Shown here: positions 21,872 through 34,989 of the stretch, one piece after another | How the letters are laid out: every line of letters starts with the position of its first letter | Numbering within the stretch: the first letter of the stretch is position 1 | Origin: Ricinus communis | Lineage: Eukaryota; Streptophyta; Magnoliopsida; Malpighiales; Euphorbiaceae | Direction of reading: 5' to 3' | DNA length: 64,000 nt | Assembly: GCF_019578655.1 (NCBI RefSeq) | Contig: NC_063265.1 | Span: forward strand, 21,128,285 to 21,192,284 | Translations under genes and position numbers: made by a program | Notes under the pieces: generated by a model | What the model was told of the DNA's origin: nothing | Database searches by the model: none | Seen by the model: only the letters and a program-made list of their open reading frames with translations

Positions 21872-23900
21872 ATGGCCAATGAGAGAGCTAATGAACAAGA
21901 TGTCGAGATTCTTAAGAATGTTGTCATCGATGATTTGAGGGGTGTGATTCAAGAGGAGCTCCAAAAACTTTTGGCTGGGATGGCTACAAATCAAGGCCCA
22001 CCTACTGCTCCAATTGCACCAGCTGCCCTTGTGGTAGCCAATCCACCTGTTGTTGTTGACCCAGCTGTTGTTGTCGCTACTATAACTACTGTTAATGCTA
22101 ATTTTGAAGACCTTACTAGGAGGGGAGTGCCCAGAACTTCTAGAATTTTGATGAATTTATGTTGGACCAGGCCAAGAGGGAGACTACCCTTGTCACTAAT
22201 AAAACTATGAGTGCCTTAAGTGCAAGAGTCGACAAGATGTAAGGCATTGCTGGCAATTAAAGAGTTGGACCTGACCTATGATTTTGACGAGCTAGTTTTG
22301 ACAACTGAGGACAAGTTGCCTACAAAGTTTAGAATGCCCGACATGAACATGTTCAACAGGTTTGGTGACTTGAAAGTTCATCTAAAGCAATATGTTATCA
22401 TAATGGGAACCACTCAACTGAGTATGACCCAAATTGTCAAGTTATTTGTATTGCCCTTAGAAGGACCTGCTGTAAATTAGTATCATAGAGTCGAAAAAAC
22501 TGCCAAAGCTGAATAAGGAGATTTATGCAATTCTTTTATTAAGAAATATGACTACAACACTCATTTATAAGTGTCAAAAAGGGACCTTGAGTCCACTAAG
22601 TAAAAACCAAATGAGTCATTCTCTGATTTCTTAACTAAGTGGAGGATAAGATGGGACTGATGAAGAACAAGCGTTCTAAAAAGGACTAGGTTTGTATAGT
22701 AGTCTAAAATGTTCTTCCAATATGGACTGAGAGGCTCAAGATGATGAACTCGAAGACCTTCATGAATTTGTATAACAATGGGCTTTAGGTTGAAGAAATC
22801 AAGAACGATAAAAGAAAGAGTATGAGAATAGATGGGAGGCTGGAGAAAGCAGAACCCTAGATGTGAATGTTGTCCAGCAACTGAGGAGGTTCTCTAACTT
22901 CAAGCAGCCTCTCTTGAAGATTTTTGAAAGGCTAATATAGAATGGTCTGCTCCAACCTACTACCTTTAAAAACTTACCAAACATTAATGCACCTAGTTAT
23001 AAACCCAACATCTACTGTAAATTCCACCAAGCACTTAGAAACCACACAGAAAACTATATCCGCCTTAAGCATGAAATCTAAGACCTTATTGATGCTAGAA
23101 AGTTGACTGACCCTGTCTAGCCCAGTAATAAAAAGAAACCCCTTGCCTAATTACAACAATACACTACCCCAACTAGGTATCCATGATCACCCTTGATTTT
23201 AGTGAAGATGAGGTCATGGATTTCTTCTAAGACATACTCATACCCAAAATAGTGCCAAAGCCAGAGCCAAAAATCCCACAAAAAACCTTCAACGAGCTAG
23301 GGGCACCATTAACTATGGTGTTTTAAAATCTAGTAAGGAGCAAGAAACTCAAGCCCCTATCACCAAAAAAAGATCTTATCCTTCATAATGGTCAATATTG
23401 TAAGTATCACTAGGCTTTCAGCATGTGACAGATTAGTACAATCGTCTCAAACATGAGATTTAGGACCTGATAGATTGTGGGGAATGGCAAGTGGAACAAC
23501 TTTGGAATGAGTATGAGGACCTGTTAGGGCATCCTTCGAGCAAATTTAACTTTAAGGTCTGTATTCGAGGCCCCATTCGGTCGACATTCGGATTAAGGAC
23601 AGTCTGCCGAGTGTTTGGGGATCAAATGACGATGAGCAAGTAACTAGTGACTCTTGCCTTCTAGAAGTATGGAAGGAGGGTGAAAAGAAGTTGGTAATGG
23701 CCATAAACATCTGGTACAACTCCAAGGATGAAAGTGAAGTCCAAGACAGTGGGGCAAAAGATATATGGGCAGATAACGATTCTGATAGAGAAGTTGAGCT
23801 AGTGGGCAATGGTAAGGACATAAAGGGAACAAGCATTGAAGCGGGTTGAAAAAGTGCTAAAAGAAGAGGACAAAGGGCTATTAGAAAACTGAACAAGAAT
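21872..23900 (+). pseudogene. gag remnant of Tat-type copy A
   Basis: The start MANERANEQDVEILKNVV is nearly the same as in copy B. After a low-complexity Pro/Ala/Val part, a second open stretch at 22220-22480 carries the gag domain (KVHLKQYVIIMGTTQLSMTQ, LPLEGPAVN). Homology to copy B continues in broken frames through 22600 (NESFSDFLT-like) and 23700-23780 (DIWADN-like). Multiple stops show it is dead. After about 23900 similarity to copy B's protease-RT region is lost, marking the deletion. Confidence 0.75.
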
Positions 23901-25849
23901 AAGAAGACGGGCGATATCTATGAGCTGCTAATAATGAACTTACAAGATCATAAAAAGGATCGACATACATTGTCTCTAAATCAAAGCTAAAAGTTTCTGC
24001 ATACATCTTCTCGAAGGTTGGTCTTCGAGATCTCATGAGCCTACGAAGTATAGCTTATGCAACTCATAAATTCTTTTACCATATTCTTGATATATATGAT
24101 TTGTCTCGGTTTACTTAACTATGAAAATATTTATAAATCTTAACAAACCGAAGGTAAAGTGTAAGCATCCGTTTTTCGAATCTAGATATCGAGAAAATTA
24201 TAAAATATCCAATGATAAAAGTTATTGTTCCACTTGAGTCTCACAAAGTCGAGGAGAGTCAAAATCTCGGTTAGGGTTATGAGTAATTGAGCTAAATATT
24301 ACTTTTCAAAATCAAATTAGATTAAATTGACAAGAAAAATTAAGTTTTGGGGTCAAAATCAAACAAATTACCAAATCTAGGGACTAAAGTGCAAAAAGTC
24401 CTCAAAATTGCTAACCTAGAGCCAATCGGCTCTACACAGTTTCAATTGGCCTAAAACTTGGATTTTTGCATCTTTTTTGGTGTTTTTCAATTTTACACAT
24501 TGATAATTACTAAAATGTGCTTTCTATAAGGTTTTATTGATAATTATCTAACTTTGAATTATTTTTACAAATAAATAGTTTTTTATTAATAATTATCCCA
24601 AATGGTTAAAATTTATATTTATCGATCAATAAAAGGTTTTAATAAATCTCTTTAATTATCAATAATTCTTTGAATTATCGATAATTAAAAGGATGATTAT
24701 TTTGGTCTAGGTTAGGGGGTTGTCAATTCTTGGCAGACAGAACAATTGATAAGTTGGTGAACGTAATGTGATTTCCAAAACAAACATAATTCTTAAAACA
24801 CTCTGGATTCTCACTCCATCTTTGGATCAACCTTCTCCTCTACTTCTGAGACTCGAGGATTTGCATAATATGGTGACAAATTGAGGATTTATTAAACAAT
24901 CATCTTCCTTTTCTTTTATTTAATATTTTTATAAGCTTATATGTTTAGGATTTATACAATGAATATTATTTGATATACGCTTCACATGTTTAGATCTAGA
25001 ATTTCTATGATGTTTTACTTAATTAATATTATTCTCACTAGATATGCATGTAAGGGTTTTAAACCGGATAACTTTTATGAGTTTGCATGGTTAGATCTAA
25101 GTTTTGCCATGATTCTTATTAGAGTTGCATGATTAAACTTTAAATTTTTTATCTTTTAGTATTTTGGATAAAAATTGCCATACTTAGTTGAGTTCTATTT
25201 AAATCTGCTTTAGAGTTAATTATTTACCATTAGTTTATTTAAAATCTATTAGTGTTGTTTTGCCCTAGAAATTAAGTTATTTACTTATTTTACTGCATTT
25301 CACATATATATTAATCATTATTTTGTATTTTTATGCATGTACATCAGTTTTGGGAATTCTGAAATTACTGTTTGTTGAAATCGGCTTAGAACTAATCCTA
25401 GATCCGATCAACTCTATGAATAGCTGATCGGCTCTGTAGCATAGTTAATCGACTGTTCATCTTTTAGTTGCACGATTTTGATAGTTTTCATCATATCTTC
25501 TCATGATGATTGGATTTACTAGTTTATGCCTATTTTATTCATTTTTTATTAGTTTTTGTCATTTTTATTCTTAGGGATGTAATTTTTACTTTTTCTGCTT
25601 TCTTTGATATCTATAATCTGTGATAGTGGACAAGTACTTGCTTATTTGATTACTAATTAAAACTAACTTATATAGATTTAGGGCTTTAAAATTTAAATTT
25701 TCACTTAAAACTTGTACCATTAGGTTAATAAAATGATTATTGGGCCTAATTATAAAATCCAACTAGACTTAGGTGGGCGTTGTCATGCTTAATTAATAAA
25801 CTAACTCATTTAGAATTAGAAAATTAAAACAAACTTTGTATGTAAAAAG

Positions 25850-26443
25850 TATAATTATATTTTTAATATCTGAACTTGTCAAGAAATGACAATCGAGTAG
25901 TTGAATTTTTAAAATTAACAATTGATTTTGACAACCTATAAAAAATAATAAAGTAGTATTTTTAGCAGGTGACTTTCAGGTTTCCTTTAAATTTTTTAAC
26001 AGATATAAATGAGAGAGTAACAATTTGAGTACGTGAAAAACTAAAATGCATTAATTAGTGATATGGCCTTAGAATAAATTTTATCTTATATGACTCTTTC
26101 TTTGAGCTCTATTAATCCTTAATTTAGTAATCTTAATTCTTAATTCCCAATTCATAAATTCTAATAATTGTCACACTATAAAACTCTAATAACTTAGTAA
26201 AAACATGTTTGTATATGACAGACAAGTTTATCATTTTATTATTTTTACAACACATCTTTACCGCATGTCTTTTATTTTTCATCTCATTTAACATAAAAAA
26301 TCCACATCGGTATTTATAGTATGACCTATTAAAAATATTATTTTGTTGTCTTTCTTACAATTTACTACACTTAATTGTTAGTGTTAAGAGTTCAACCACT
26401 CGATTGTCATTTTTTGACAAGTTTAGACCAAAAATATAATTAT
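25850..26443. mobile_element. MITE in the Tat-type 3' LTR
   Basis: About 594 bp with inverted ends of roughly 60-100 bp. The left starts TATAATTATATTTTTAATAT and includes GACAATCGAGTAGTTGAA. The right is its near reverse complement, ending AAAAATATAATTAT. No ORF. The AT-rich ends hide the exact target duplication. Confidence 0.75.
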
Positions 26444-26710
26444 TCTAAAGTAGCCCATTTAAGATTAGAGGTTGGTAAACTTGGACTTAATAAATAAAAG
26501 TAGGCTAGACTAAGTGGCTTTTTGTTGTCTTTCTTACAAATTACTACACTAAATTGTTAATGTTAAGAGTTCAACCACTCGATTGTCATTCTTTTGATAA
26601 GTTTAGACCAAAAATATAATTATCCCAAAATAGCCCATTTAAGATTAGAGGTTGGTAAATTTGGACTTAATAAATAAAATTGGGCTAAACTAAGTGGGCT
26701 TTTTGTTGTC
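26341..26710 (+). repeat. Tandem duplication bounded by TTTTGTTGTC
   Basis: Two units of about 180 bp (26341-26519 and 26520-26700) each consist of the MITE right arm plus adjoining LTR. The 10-mer TTTTGTTGTC occurs at 26341, 26520 and 26701, that is, at all three edges. Confidence 0.85.
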
Positions 26711-28320
26711 CTTTGGAACTAAGAAGCGGGGTTGAATTAGTGACTTCAAATCATGGAAAGTAGTTGAAGTAGATAATCACAAGGATCTCAAAACAATAAC
26801 AAGGAAATAAGAAGAGAGTAAGAGTTAAAGAAATTGACATAAGGGGTTTATAGTGGTTTGAGAATAATCATACCTATGTCCATTCCTTGATATCACACTT
26901 AAGTATTCTGTTATAATCAATCTTGATTACATAACTTGAATTTTAGCAAGCTAACCCAACAACTTGGTGTTTTGACAAGCTAACACTAAACATCTTCCCT
27001 TAATGAATCAATCTCTCACTAAGTCCCTTAACCCTTAAGTTTTAATGGAAACTCAACAACCAATTCCTTGTATATTTAAGACCAAGGCTGTCATGCAAAC
27101 CCTTTTTTGTTTAGTTAAATAAAGAAATTCAGCTTAATACACTATACAATAAAAGAATAAGTACAGAAAATTGAGTAATAAATTTGCAAGAGCTTGGACA
27201 CTAAAGAATTCACACTCTTATCTCTTATGTCTTTATAAAGGTATTTATACTCATACCAAATCCTAAAAGATATTAGAAATAACCTCATAACTCATTAACT
27301 ATAAACCTTGATGATTTGGTAAAAAATAACTTTCAGCTTGAAAAATGCTCTCTCGCTTTCTGAATATAGTTGTTGGGACTCCAATGACTCCAGACACGTG
27401 GCTCTACAGTAGCGACTGTCTTTTGTAACGATCACTAACTCAGCATTAAATGTGAATACCGCCCTCGTAAAGGCCTTGTCCGCACTTAGGAGCGCCCTCA
27501 TGCTTCGAGTCACGTAACCTTTTGCCATATTCTATGTTTCTCTTTGATTTTAAGTGCCCTCACGCACTGTAGAGGCCCTTGCACTTTTCAAAGAGAAGAC
27601 TCTTTGACTTTCAAGTGTCATGATGTGGTTGGGGGTCTTCCAAGAGTTCTTTACATGTAGATGGTCAATTTGACCAAATGGAAAGCGCCCTCGCGCTTTA
27701 TAGGTTATCTGAAAATATTCTTGAGAAGCTTAAGGCACTTTTGTCCAATCCTTGTCCCTTAAGATAATATCATATAAACACTCAAATAACTTATTAGCAA
27801 CTCAGTTTGGGTGTTAAGATCAAAATAGAGATCAATTGACCCTTATGTGAACAATCTCTTCCTTTTTATTTTGATAACTAAATTTATTATAAAGATAAAT
27901 TGAGTGATTATAAGTGCAATTGAATAAGTAATAGATAAGTTTAAGATTAGAAATAAGGACTCCCCCTTAATCTAAGTAGGTTTTAAGATAGGGACATAAA
28001 ATGTCAAGAGAAGCTAAAATAAGTTTTTAGATAAAGGAATTATCTATTTATATGATTTTTCTCCCCCTTTAAATGATATTAAGTTTATGATTCTAATTTG
28101 AAGGCTCATTTTGTAATTGTCTAATAACCTAGGCTCATTTTTTGTTATCAGTATTATTTTTATTAATATATCTCCCCTTTTGGCAAAATCAAAAGGAATA
28201 AAAAAGAAATATGATAAAGAGACATTAAAAGGATAAAATAATAAAACAAATTCGACATAAAGAATTTCATTGCATAAATAAAGAGAAAAAACCCAATAAA
28301 AAAGATGTGTGATCAAGGCA
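26711..28320 (-). mobile_element. 3' end of a SIRE/Maximus-like copia element
   Basis: On the minus strand a short coding relic (FIPFDFAKRGDILI at about 28165-28205, as in the FPFG..KRGRYI tail typical of SIRE elements) is followed by purine tracts AAAGGGGGAG (28062-28073) and TAAGGGGGAG (about 27961). An LTR-like block of about 1.15 kb follows (27860 down to about 26711), beginning with ATTTTGATCTTAACACCC and ending in a CACTAATTCAACCCCGCTTC-like end. The element is truncated at about 28320 by a chromovirus-type LTR. A related inverted LTR piece lies at 36222-36660. Confidence 0.65.
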
Positions 28321-28344
28321 TGGATCTATGCATGAAAAAAAAAG

Positions 28345-30165
28345 TCACGACATGATCTGTGGGTCCGTGACCAGCACTAGGGAATGGGTAGGCTTAAGGC
28401 CACTGAATCTCGTAGTAAGCCTTACTATTCACTAACTCAATCAAATTGAAACTCGGACTCAATCCAAAAAGCACTGATTCATAATTAATTTTAATATCAA
28501 ATTCTACATATTTAATTCGGTCTCCCAGCATAATTAGGCAAGACTTGAGTTTACATAAAATTACAAATTGATAAGTCTAAAATTTCTACTGCGGAGAATC
28601 TAGAATTTTAAAAGTTAACATACCAATGAATTCAGTTACATCTAACCCAAGGATGAAGGAGTCGGGCTGCTAGATTAAAAGAACTGCAGAAAACTAACCA
28701 TACCTTAAAAATAGTGAAATTGAGATTGTCAGTCTCGAGAGTGAGTTAAAATCATATATCCCATAACGAATATAAATACTTCAATAAAATATTTATTTAA
28801 TTAAAATAAAATACTTGTCATGCTATGCTTCTATAAAATAAAATAAATTTTATTTCATACTACAGGACGGAGTACCTCGGTAGAATCCTAGCCTCAATAC
28901 TAACAGTCTCAACTCTCTCATTCCAACAGAACTAGCGTCCAGAGAGCGAAGGTCGACTAGGGTCCTTAAATCCAGTTCGGTCACTTAATTATCACTAATA
29001 GTCTTAGCCCTTCGTCTCTCTTACTCTAATAAGACTGGCGCCCAGAGAGTGAAGATCGACCGGGGTCCTTAAGTCCAGCCTGGTCACTTAAGTTTCCAAA
29101 TAAGCCGGCGCCCGGAGAACGATGCTCGACCAGGAACCTTTACTCTAACAAACTTGCTATACTCAGCATAGAGAGCAATGCTCGACCAGGGCAAGTCCTA
29201 AATTTAACTTTTTAAATTTATCTTTTTTACTATATGTCTCAGATTTCTACCGGTGCGCGCGCGGTCCTGATGCAACCCATCAGGTGGCATGTTCTACTGC
29301 CATCCCATCCCAAGTCAAGACGCAATCAATAAAATCATAATGTAGAAAATGAAACATATATACATAGTGATTAACTAAATAATTAAAATATTAAATAATG
29401 TAATCAGAGCTATTTTGTGAAATCTTGGCATGACACATATAAAAAGATATATGACTTTAACTGGCAGTTCTGACGACCTCCTAGCTCTGCTCTGATGCCT
29501 CGAGTGGAACAAGCCGAACTGATGGATTATCTAATCACGGAAAATAAATCAATCAATAACAGTAAAATATTTGACCATTAACCCTAGGCCTAGACTCTTA
29601 GGACTGATTGTTTAAAAATTTTGACTCGCGTAAATTCTATCGAAAATTCGGCAGAACCTCCCCTAAACACAGACGTCTACCCCCCGCATAACGGATCCAG
29701 GACCTGCCAGAAAACACTTTAAATCTACAACAATTTATTTAATGGGAGTCGAGCCACCACAATAAATTATTTTTTCTGACTCCGCCACACAACACAAATC
29801 ACTATAATTAGCAGACGGCCTGACAATTATTATTTTAACTAATAAGCCTCATATAATTTTTCTAACACAATAATTAAACACATAATTTTTTTATCAATGA
29901 ACTCTAAAATTAACAGGCCAGAGAATTACCGAGATGCTTGATCATTTGGTCGACTCGCCTCTAGCCGTCGGAGTTCGATCGACGATCCGAACGCGCTTAC
30001 AAACTCGAGATAATGCGCTGATGATGATCCCAGCTTTCGATCCGACCTCCGATCATTCGGAGAGATTTACAGACGATTTCGGCTGTCGATTTTCAAACGG
30101 AGTCCGATCGCCACGAAACCAGTGCCATTGGAAACCTTGAGCTGAAGGGAGTCCAGATATACCCT
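28345..30165 (-). mobile_element. Chromovirus-type gypsy LTR fragment (inverted relative of the solo LTR)
   Basis: The reverse complement of this stretch aligns with 42280-44159 of the solo LTR at 41311-44159. It shares the GTCGTGAC end, CCTACCCATTCCCTAGTGC, the ACTCTCGAGACTGACAGTCTC part and the GTCCTGGTCGAGC repeats near 28920-29190. It is cut at about 30165, so the first part of the LTR is missing. Its short ORFs on both strands are not genes. Confidence 0.8.
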
Positions 30166-30189
30166 TTGATCGGCCATACCTCATCGAAA

Positions 30190-30835
30190 CTCGTTGAAAT
30201 ATCCCAAAGTTTTCTTAGTCAGCGCAAGCCAATTTTACCAACTTCTCAAATGTTGTTATAAGGAGTGCTTTTGTAAACAAATCTGCTAGATTATCAATAG
30301 ATCGAATTTGATGAACATCTAAAACTTCTTGCTTTTGAAGCTCATGTGTGAAAATTTATGATAACTAGTTGGCCTGATGTGAATAATAGTTGTTGCATGT
30401 ATAATTGCATGTCCCCAAGCAATTATTTAAAAGGTTTGTTTTCATAAGCAATGGTCTAGCTATTCATTTGAAACGTTTAATAAAAGATCCTGCTAGACCA
30501 TTTTAAATGTGAACAAAAGCTACTGGATGTTCAACAGTTATTCCAATTGATATGTAATAATCATTAAAGGTCTTAGATGTAAATTCACCAAAATTATCAA
30601 GACGAATTGTCTTAATAGTATATTATAAAGATTATTACTTTTAATCGAATTATTTAAGCAAATAATCTAGCAAATGCCATATTTCAAGTTGATAATAAAC
30701 ATACATGTGACCATCTTGTTGATGCATCTATTAACAAAATAAAAATATTAAATGATCCACATGGTGGATGAATTGGTCCACAAATATCACCTTGTATACA
30801 TCTCAGAAAATATTGAATTAAATCTTTTAAATATT
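30190..30835 (-). pseudogene. Copia integrase fragment
   Basis: On the minus strand, from about 30810 down, GDICGPIHPPCGSF and STRWSHVCLLST are plainly the core of a copia integrase. Decayed integrase sequence follows with stops and frameshifts (relics of the NGLAESLIKR-type region near 30500). It is a dead fragment without LTRs nearby. Confidence 0.7.
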
Positions 30836-33800
30836 TTATAAAAAAAATTATTTACTTATCATCTTTTTATTTTTAAAAATTATTTTTGTAGAACACTTAA
30901 TACATTTCTCTTTCTCCTTTTATTGTTTTGAGGTGAAAGAATATATTATATTTTATTCTTTAAGGTAAATGCACGAAAATGAAAAAATAAGTAAATAATA
31001 TTATTTTTTTCAATTTTTGTTTAAATAAATAAAAAAATAAAAAAATTTCCTTTTTGTTAATTTTTTGTGAAATTTTAAAAAAAGTAATAATGAAAATGGA
31101 TAAAAATAAGAAAAAAATGATATTATTTTTAAGGAGAGTCTTTAAGTCAATTTTACTATTCAAAATAAGTTAAATAAGCACTTTAACGTGCAAAACTGGC
31201 TAGAGACATTGTATTGAATATTATTAGTAGATTTAAACACTCAATTGAAAAAAACACCAAAATAGAAAAACAGAAAAGTTAAAATACCAAATTTATTTTT
31301 TTCTCTTATATTTATTACAATTAGATATTTTAATTTACATTTCATATCATCATTCTTTAACTTACAGTAATTTTAGGTCTTAGCTTAATTCCTAGAGCTC
31401 ATTTTTATAATCCTAGTTCATTAATTATATGCTCATAGTTTAAATTTACATTCTTTAACTCATTATTAACTTTACTTTTATTTTATTATTTAATTCTGCA
31501 TGTTGATTTAGTAAAACTATATCAATTTAACTAAAATTCAAGATAGTTTAAGTTTTTTTTATTATCTGCACAATCATCTAAATAAAAATCAAACGGTTGC
31601 ACATTTTACATTATTACATCCATAATAATTATTTAAAATAATTAGCATATGACACTCTCATTGATCAATCGCATGCGAAAGGGCCAAAATAAATCGCATT
31701 TTACTACTAGGTTAAATCATATAGCAGTATAATACTGGATTTTGATAATAAAAAGAAAAGAAAAGAGTTATAAAAATATTCATATAAACATATGTCATTT
31801 ATATGATAGTACAAGTTCTGTTCTTACCATATTTTGGTAAGCTCAGAAAGTATTAACACCAAAAGGACAATAGCACTGTCGCACAAATTAGATATTACAC
31901 GTCAGATTGAAACTTTTAGCATAAGCGGTTTAAGAACAAAAGGGGAGAATTTTATGTCGTCATTTTCTCAGTAAATATAGTCTGTACTTTAATATTTCTT
32001 TTGCACCGAAGTCTGTACTTTTGTACAGAAAAGTCATTTTTGTCTCTGATTAAGATGTTCAAACATTTTTGTGCTAACCCAACTGTATCCCTCTCTAATG
32101 AATGCACTGACCATTTTTCAATAGGGTGTACAAATTCTTGTTTTAGTAATTGTGCTTATGTTTCTTTCTTTCTTTTTTAAGAAACAAGAAGAAGAAAAGG
32201 AAAAATTTGATGAATTGGATCCGGACCCGTTCCTGTAGTCCATGATAAATGATACATTTCTTAGGATAAATTTAGACTTGTTTTTCTAAAAGTTTATTTG
32301 ATAAATAATTTAGGTTTATTTTATAGATATAACTATTTTCGGTCTAAATTAGACTCTAATTAGATTAAATCAATCATAAATTTAACTAAATTTTAAAATT
32401 AATTTATATTTTTGTGTCGTTGGACTATATAACCTGGTTCCAGTATAGGTCTATTCATTTCTTAAAACAATTTAAATCAGAATTGCCGTTTTGATTGTAG
32501 TTTAGAGTTGCAACATTATATTCACCGGAAAAAAAAAGAAAGTAAAAAAATAGATAACCAATTGCCATGTTAATCTTTGATTATTTGTTATTTAAATTTG
32601 ATATATTTATAATTATTTTTTTTAAGTTTAATTACTAATTAAATCTTAAATTTATATTTTTTATTCTTTAATTTGTTAAAAATTTACTTATATTTTTATT
32701 TTATTTTTAAAAATAGCTTTAGATGACAATTGGAAATTTTGCAGTAAGAATATAGTGTGAAAAGTTAACTGTACTTACTAAAATAATTATAATTATAAAT
32801 TAATAAAAATAATTTTTTCTAAATTTAATGATATAGCTATTAAAAATCTCACATATGTGTATCTTTTAATACATCTTATATTTAAATATATCTAAATACA
32901 ATAAATTTTTTATTAATTCACTAATTCTTCTTTCAGTAAGTAGAATTAACATGTCACATCGGTTTTCTCATTATGAAAAAAAAAATTATTTGTAAAAAAT
33001 ATTTTTAAAAATAAATTAAAAACATATGTAATTATTTTTAAAATTTTAGAATAATTTATAAAAATATTAAAAAAATTATAATTTAAAATTTAATTGATAA
33101 TTAAACATATCCTTTTAATCAACTTCCATTTGGGATTAGTTTATAAAATTTAATTCAAAAGAATAATTTGGATCTGGATAAAACAGGAGTCCAACTAAGC
33201 CATTTGATTTATGAACTGAAAAATCAAATTGTCTACCTATGGTTCGGTTCTTGTTCCACTGAAACTAGAACATGCGGTTCAATTTTGGTCTCAAATTGGT
33301 TCTGATCATGGCCTTAAATAATAACTCTAATCTTATAGAATAATATTTAATTATATTATAATACTAAATTAATTAATAAATTACTTTTCTAATTTTAATT
33401 TTAAAAACAACATTCTATATTGTATTTTCAATTCTACAGTTAATTAATAAATTAATATTCTAATTATACAGTATTTTTTAATTTTAAAAATAGTAATATT
33501 AATTATATTTATAGTATAAATTTAATACTAAAAATAAACTAAAAATATTTTAAAATAAATTTTATGTTATTATATTAATAATTTTTAAAATCAATAAAAT
33601 TTAAAATATTAAATTTTTTTATTACTAATAGATCTCTTCTACACGCTCTTTAGTATAATTTCTTATTTTGAAAGATAGAAGCAAGCTTATTAGAAATAAA
33701 TAAGTATAGAGAAATGAATTTAGAGAGAAAGAATTGGATAAAAATTATGGTTATTTTTCTCAGTTTTTACTGAGTATCTGAATTTTCTTTATATATATAT

Positions 33801-34989
33801 ATATATATTTATTTATTTAATTATTTAATGAAAATACTTTCTCTTTTCTAGTCATATTATTTTAGGCTTCTTTCTCTCTTAAGTACTTTTATGAAACACG
33901 CCATTAACAATATTTGTGATATACTCACATTAGTCCATTAAAAAAGTCTATCATGCAATAAAAAAAATAATAGTACGAGAGGCTAATGCAACACAATTGA
34001 AGCTGACGGGCTCAATTGAATAAATTTACAAAGTTCAGAGGCTTAATAATAGATCTTGCTAAATAAATTTTATATTTACTCACTTGGAGGCTAAAAGAAA
34101 TTAAGAAGAAGAAAGGAAAGAAAAATGAGCAGAATATTGACATGGCTGTACGTCTAAAAAGTTAGGTTTGAAATAGTTGGAGATGGTTAAAGAATCCATT
34201 ATTATTTGCTATCATTTTTTAAAGTAACAACCTGTAACTACTTCTTAATACATTTCCACTATCCAGAGAAGTAGAAGTATAAGAATTAATTATGATTTTA
34301 ATGTTTCTGTTTTCTTTAATTTCTGTTCATAATTATGGTTTCAATGTTTCTTTACCAACTTTCTATATAATTCCTTCCTTACTAATAAGTAATCCCCTGT
34401 TTCAATTCAATATCTCTGAATTCTCACTACTGGTAATACTAATAAAGTCACTTCCTAATTGGCTCTACTATTATTTATCTATCTCTTCAGTTTAGCTTAT
34501 ACTGATACTAACTCTTACCTGAAAAATTATTGCTTAATTTAAATGTATATTCCTGTCTATACACTAAACCGATATATGATTGATATATATTCATTAATTG
34601 TAAATAATGGAATAAGTGTCATTCATTTAGTACTAAAATATAAAATAAATATATATTGATCATCTATCTGTTGAAGTGAGTATACTGAATATATGGTAGA
34701 ATTTTCCTATCTCACTTTATCTATTTAATAAATTAATGTGTAGTTAGATAGTATAAAGTATTCAACAACTTTTAATTTATTAACCTTATTTTGAATTTTT
34801 TTTAATCAACTGATAATTGATTTTAGTTTTTTTTTTTCATTTGCACCATAGTATCCTTAATAAAGATTAATAACATCACTACATCAGATTCTTTTATATA
34901 TATAATTTTATCCTTTTATATTTTTAATAAATAATGAATACCTTAAAGAGCCATTATAAATAATCTCCCAAAGATACACTAACTTTTGC
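30836..34989. other. Very AT-rich intergenic region
   Basis: No gene is seen. The ORF-like stretches here (for example 30960-31163 minus) are low-complexity Lys/Phe/Ile strings caused by base composition. A TA-rich simple repeat lies at about 33790-33815. 33170-33310 has CGGTTCTTGTTCC-like sequence that could be a DNA-transposon end, but no partner was identified. Confidence 0.5.

Larger units (their letters stand above)
18860..26710 (+). mobile_element. Internally deleted Ty3/gypsy element, Tat/Ogre type (copy A)
   Basis: Two long direct LTRs (18860-21054 and 24160-26710) flank about 3.1 kb holding a tRNA primer site, an untranslated leader and a broken gag, but no recognisable RT or integrase. 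Gag and LTRs match the fuller copy at 55425-64000, which has Tat-type dual RNase H. The pol section appears deleted, leaving a derivative that could only have moved with help. LTR divergence, the MITE inside the 3' LTR and the internal stops point to an old insertion. Confidence 0.8.
24160..26710 (+). repeat. 3' LTR of Tat-type copy A with MITE and duplication
   Basis: Begins TGTAAGCATCCGTTTTTCG after a purine-rich AAACCGAAGGTAAAG. It contains GAGCCAATCGGCTC at 24419-24432 and GCTGATCGGCTC near 25424. LTR similarity is broken at 25850-26443 by a MITE, resumes, is tandemly duplicated, and stops at about 26710 where another element begins. The last several hundred bases, corresponding to the 5' LTR end, are missing. 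Confidence 0.7.

Noticed and set aside
27295..27528. 77-codon minus-strand ORF
   Set aside because: It lies within the SIRE-like LTR, and the related LTR piece near 36400-36600 does not keep the frame.
29934..30140. 68-codon ORF on the + strand
   Set aside because: It is the reverse side of the GC-rich part of the chromovirus LTR fragment, with no domain and no conservation.
30960..31163. 67-codon minus-strand hydrophobic ORF (possible small membrane protein)
   Set aside because: The Lys/Phe/Ile-only composition reflects the AT-rich DNA; there is no supporting context.
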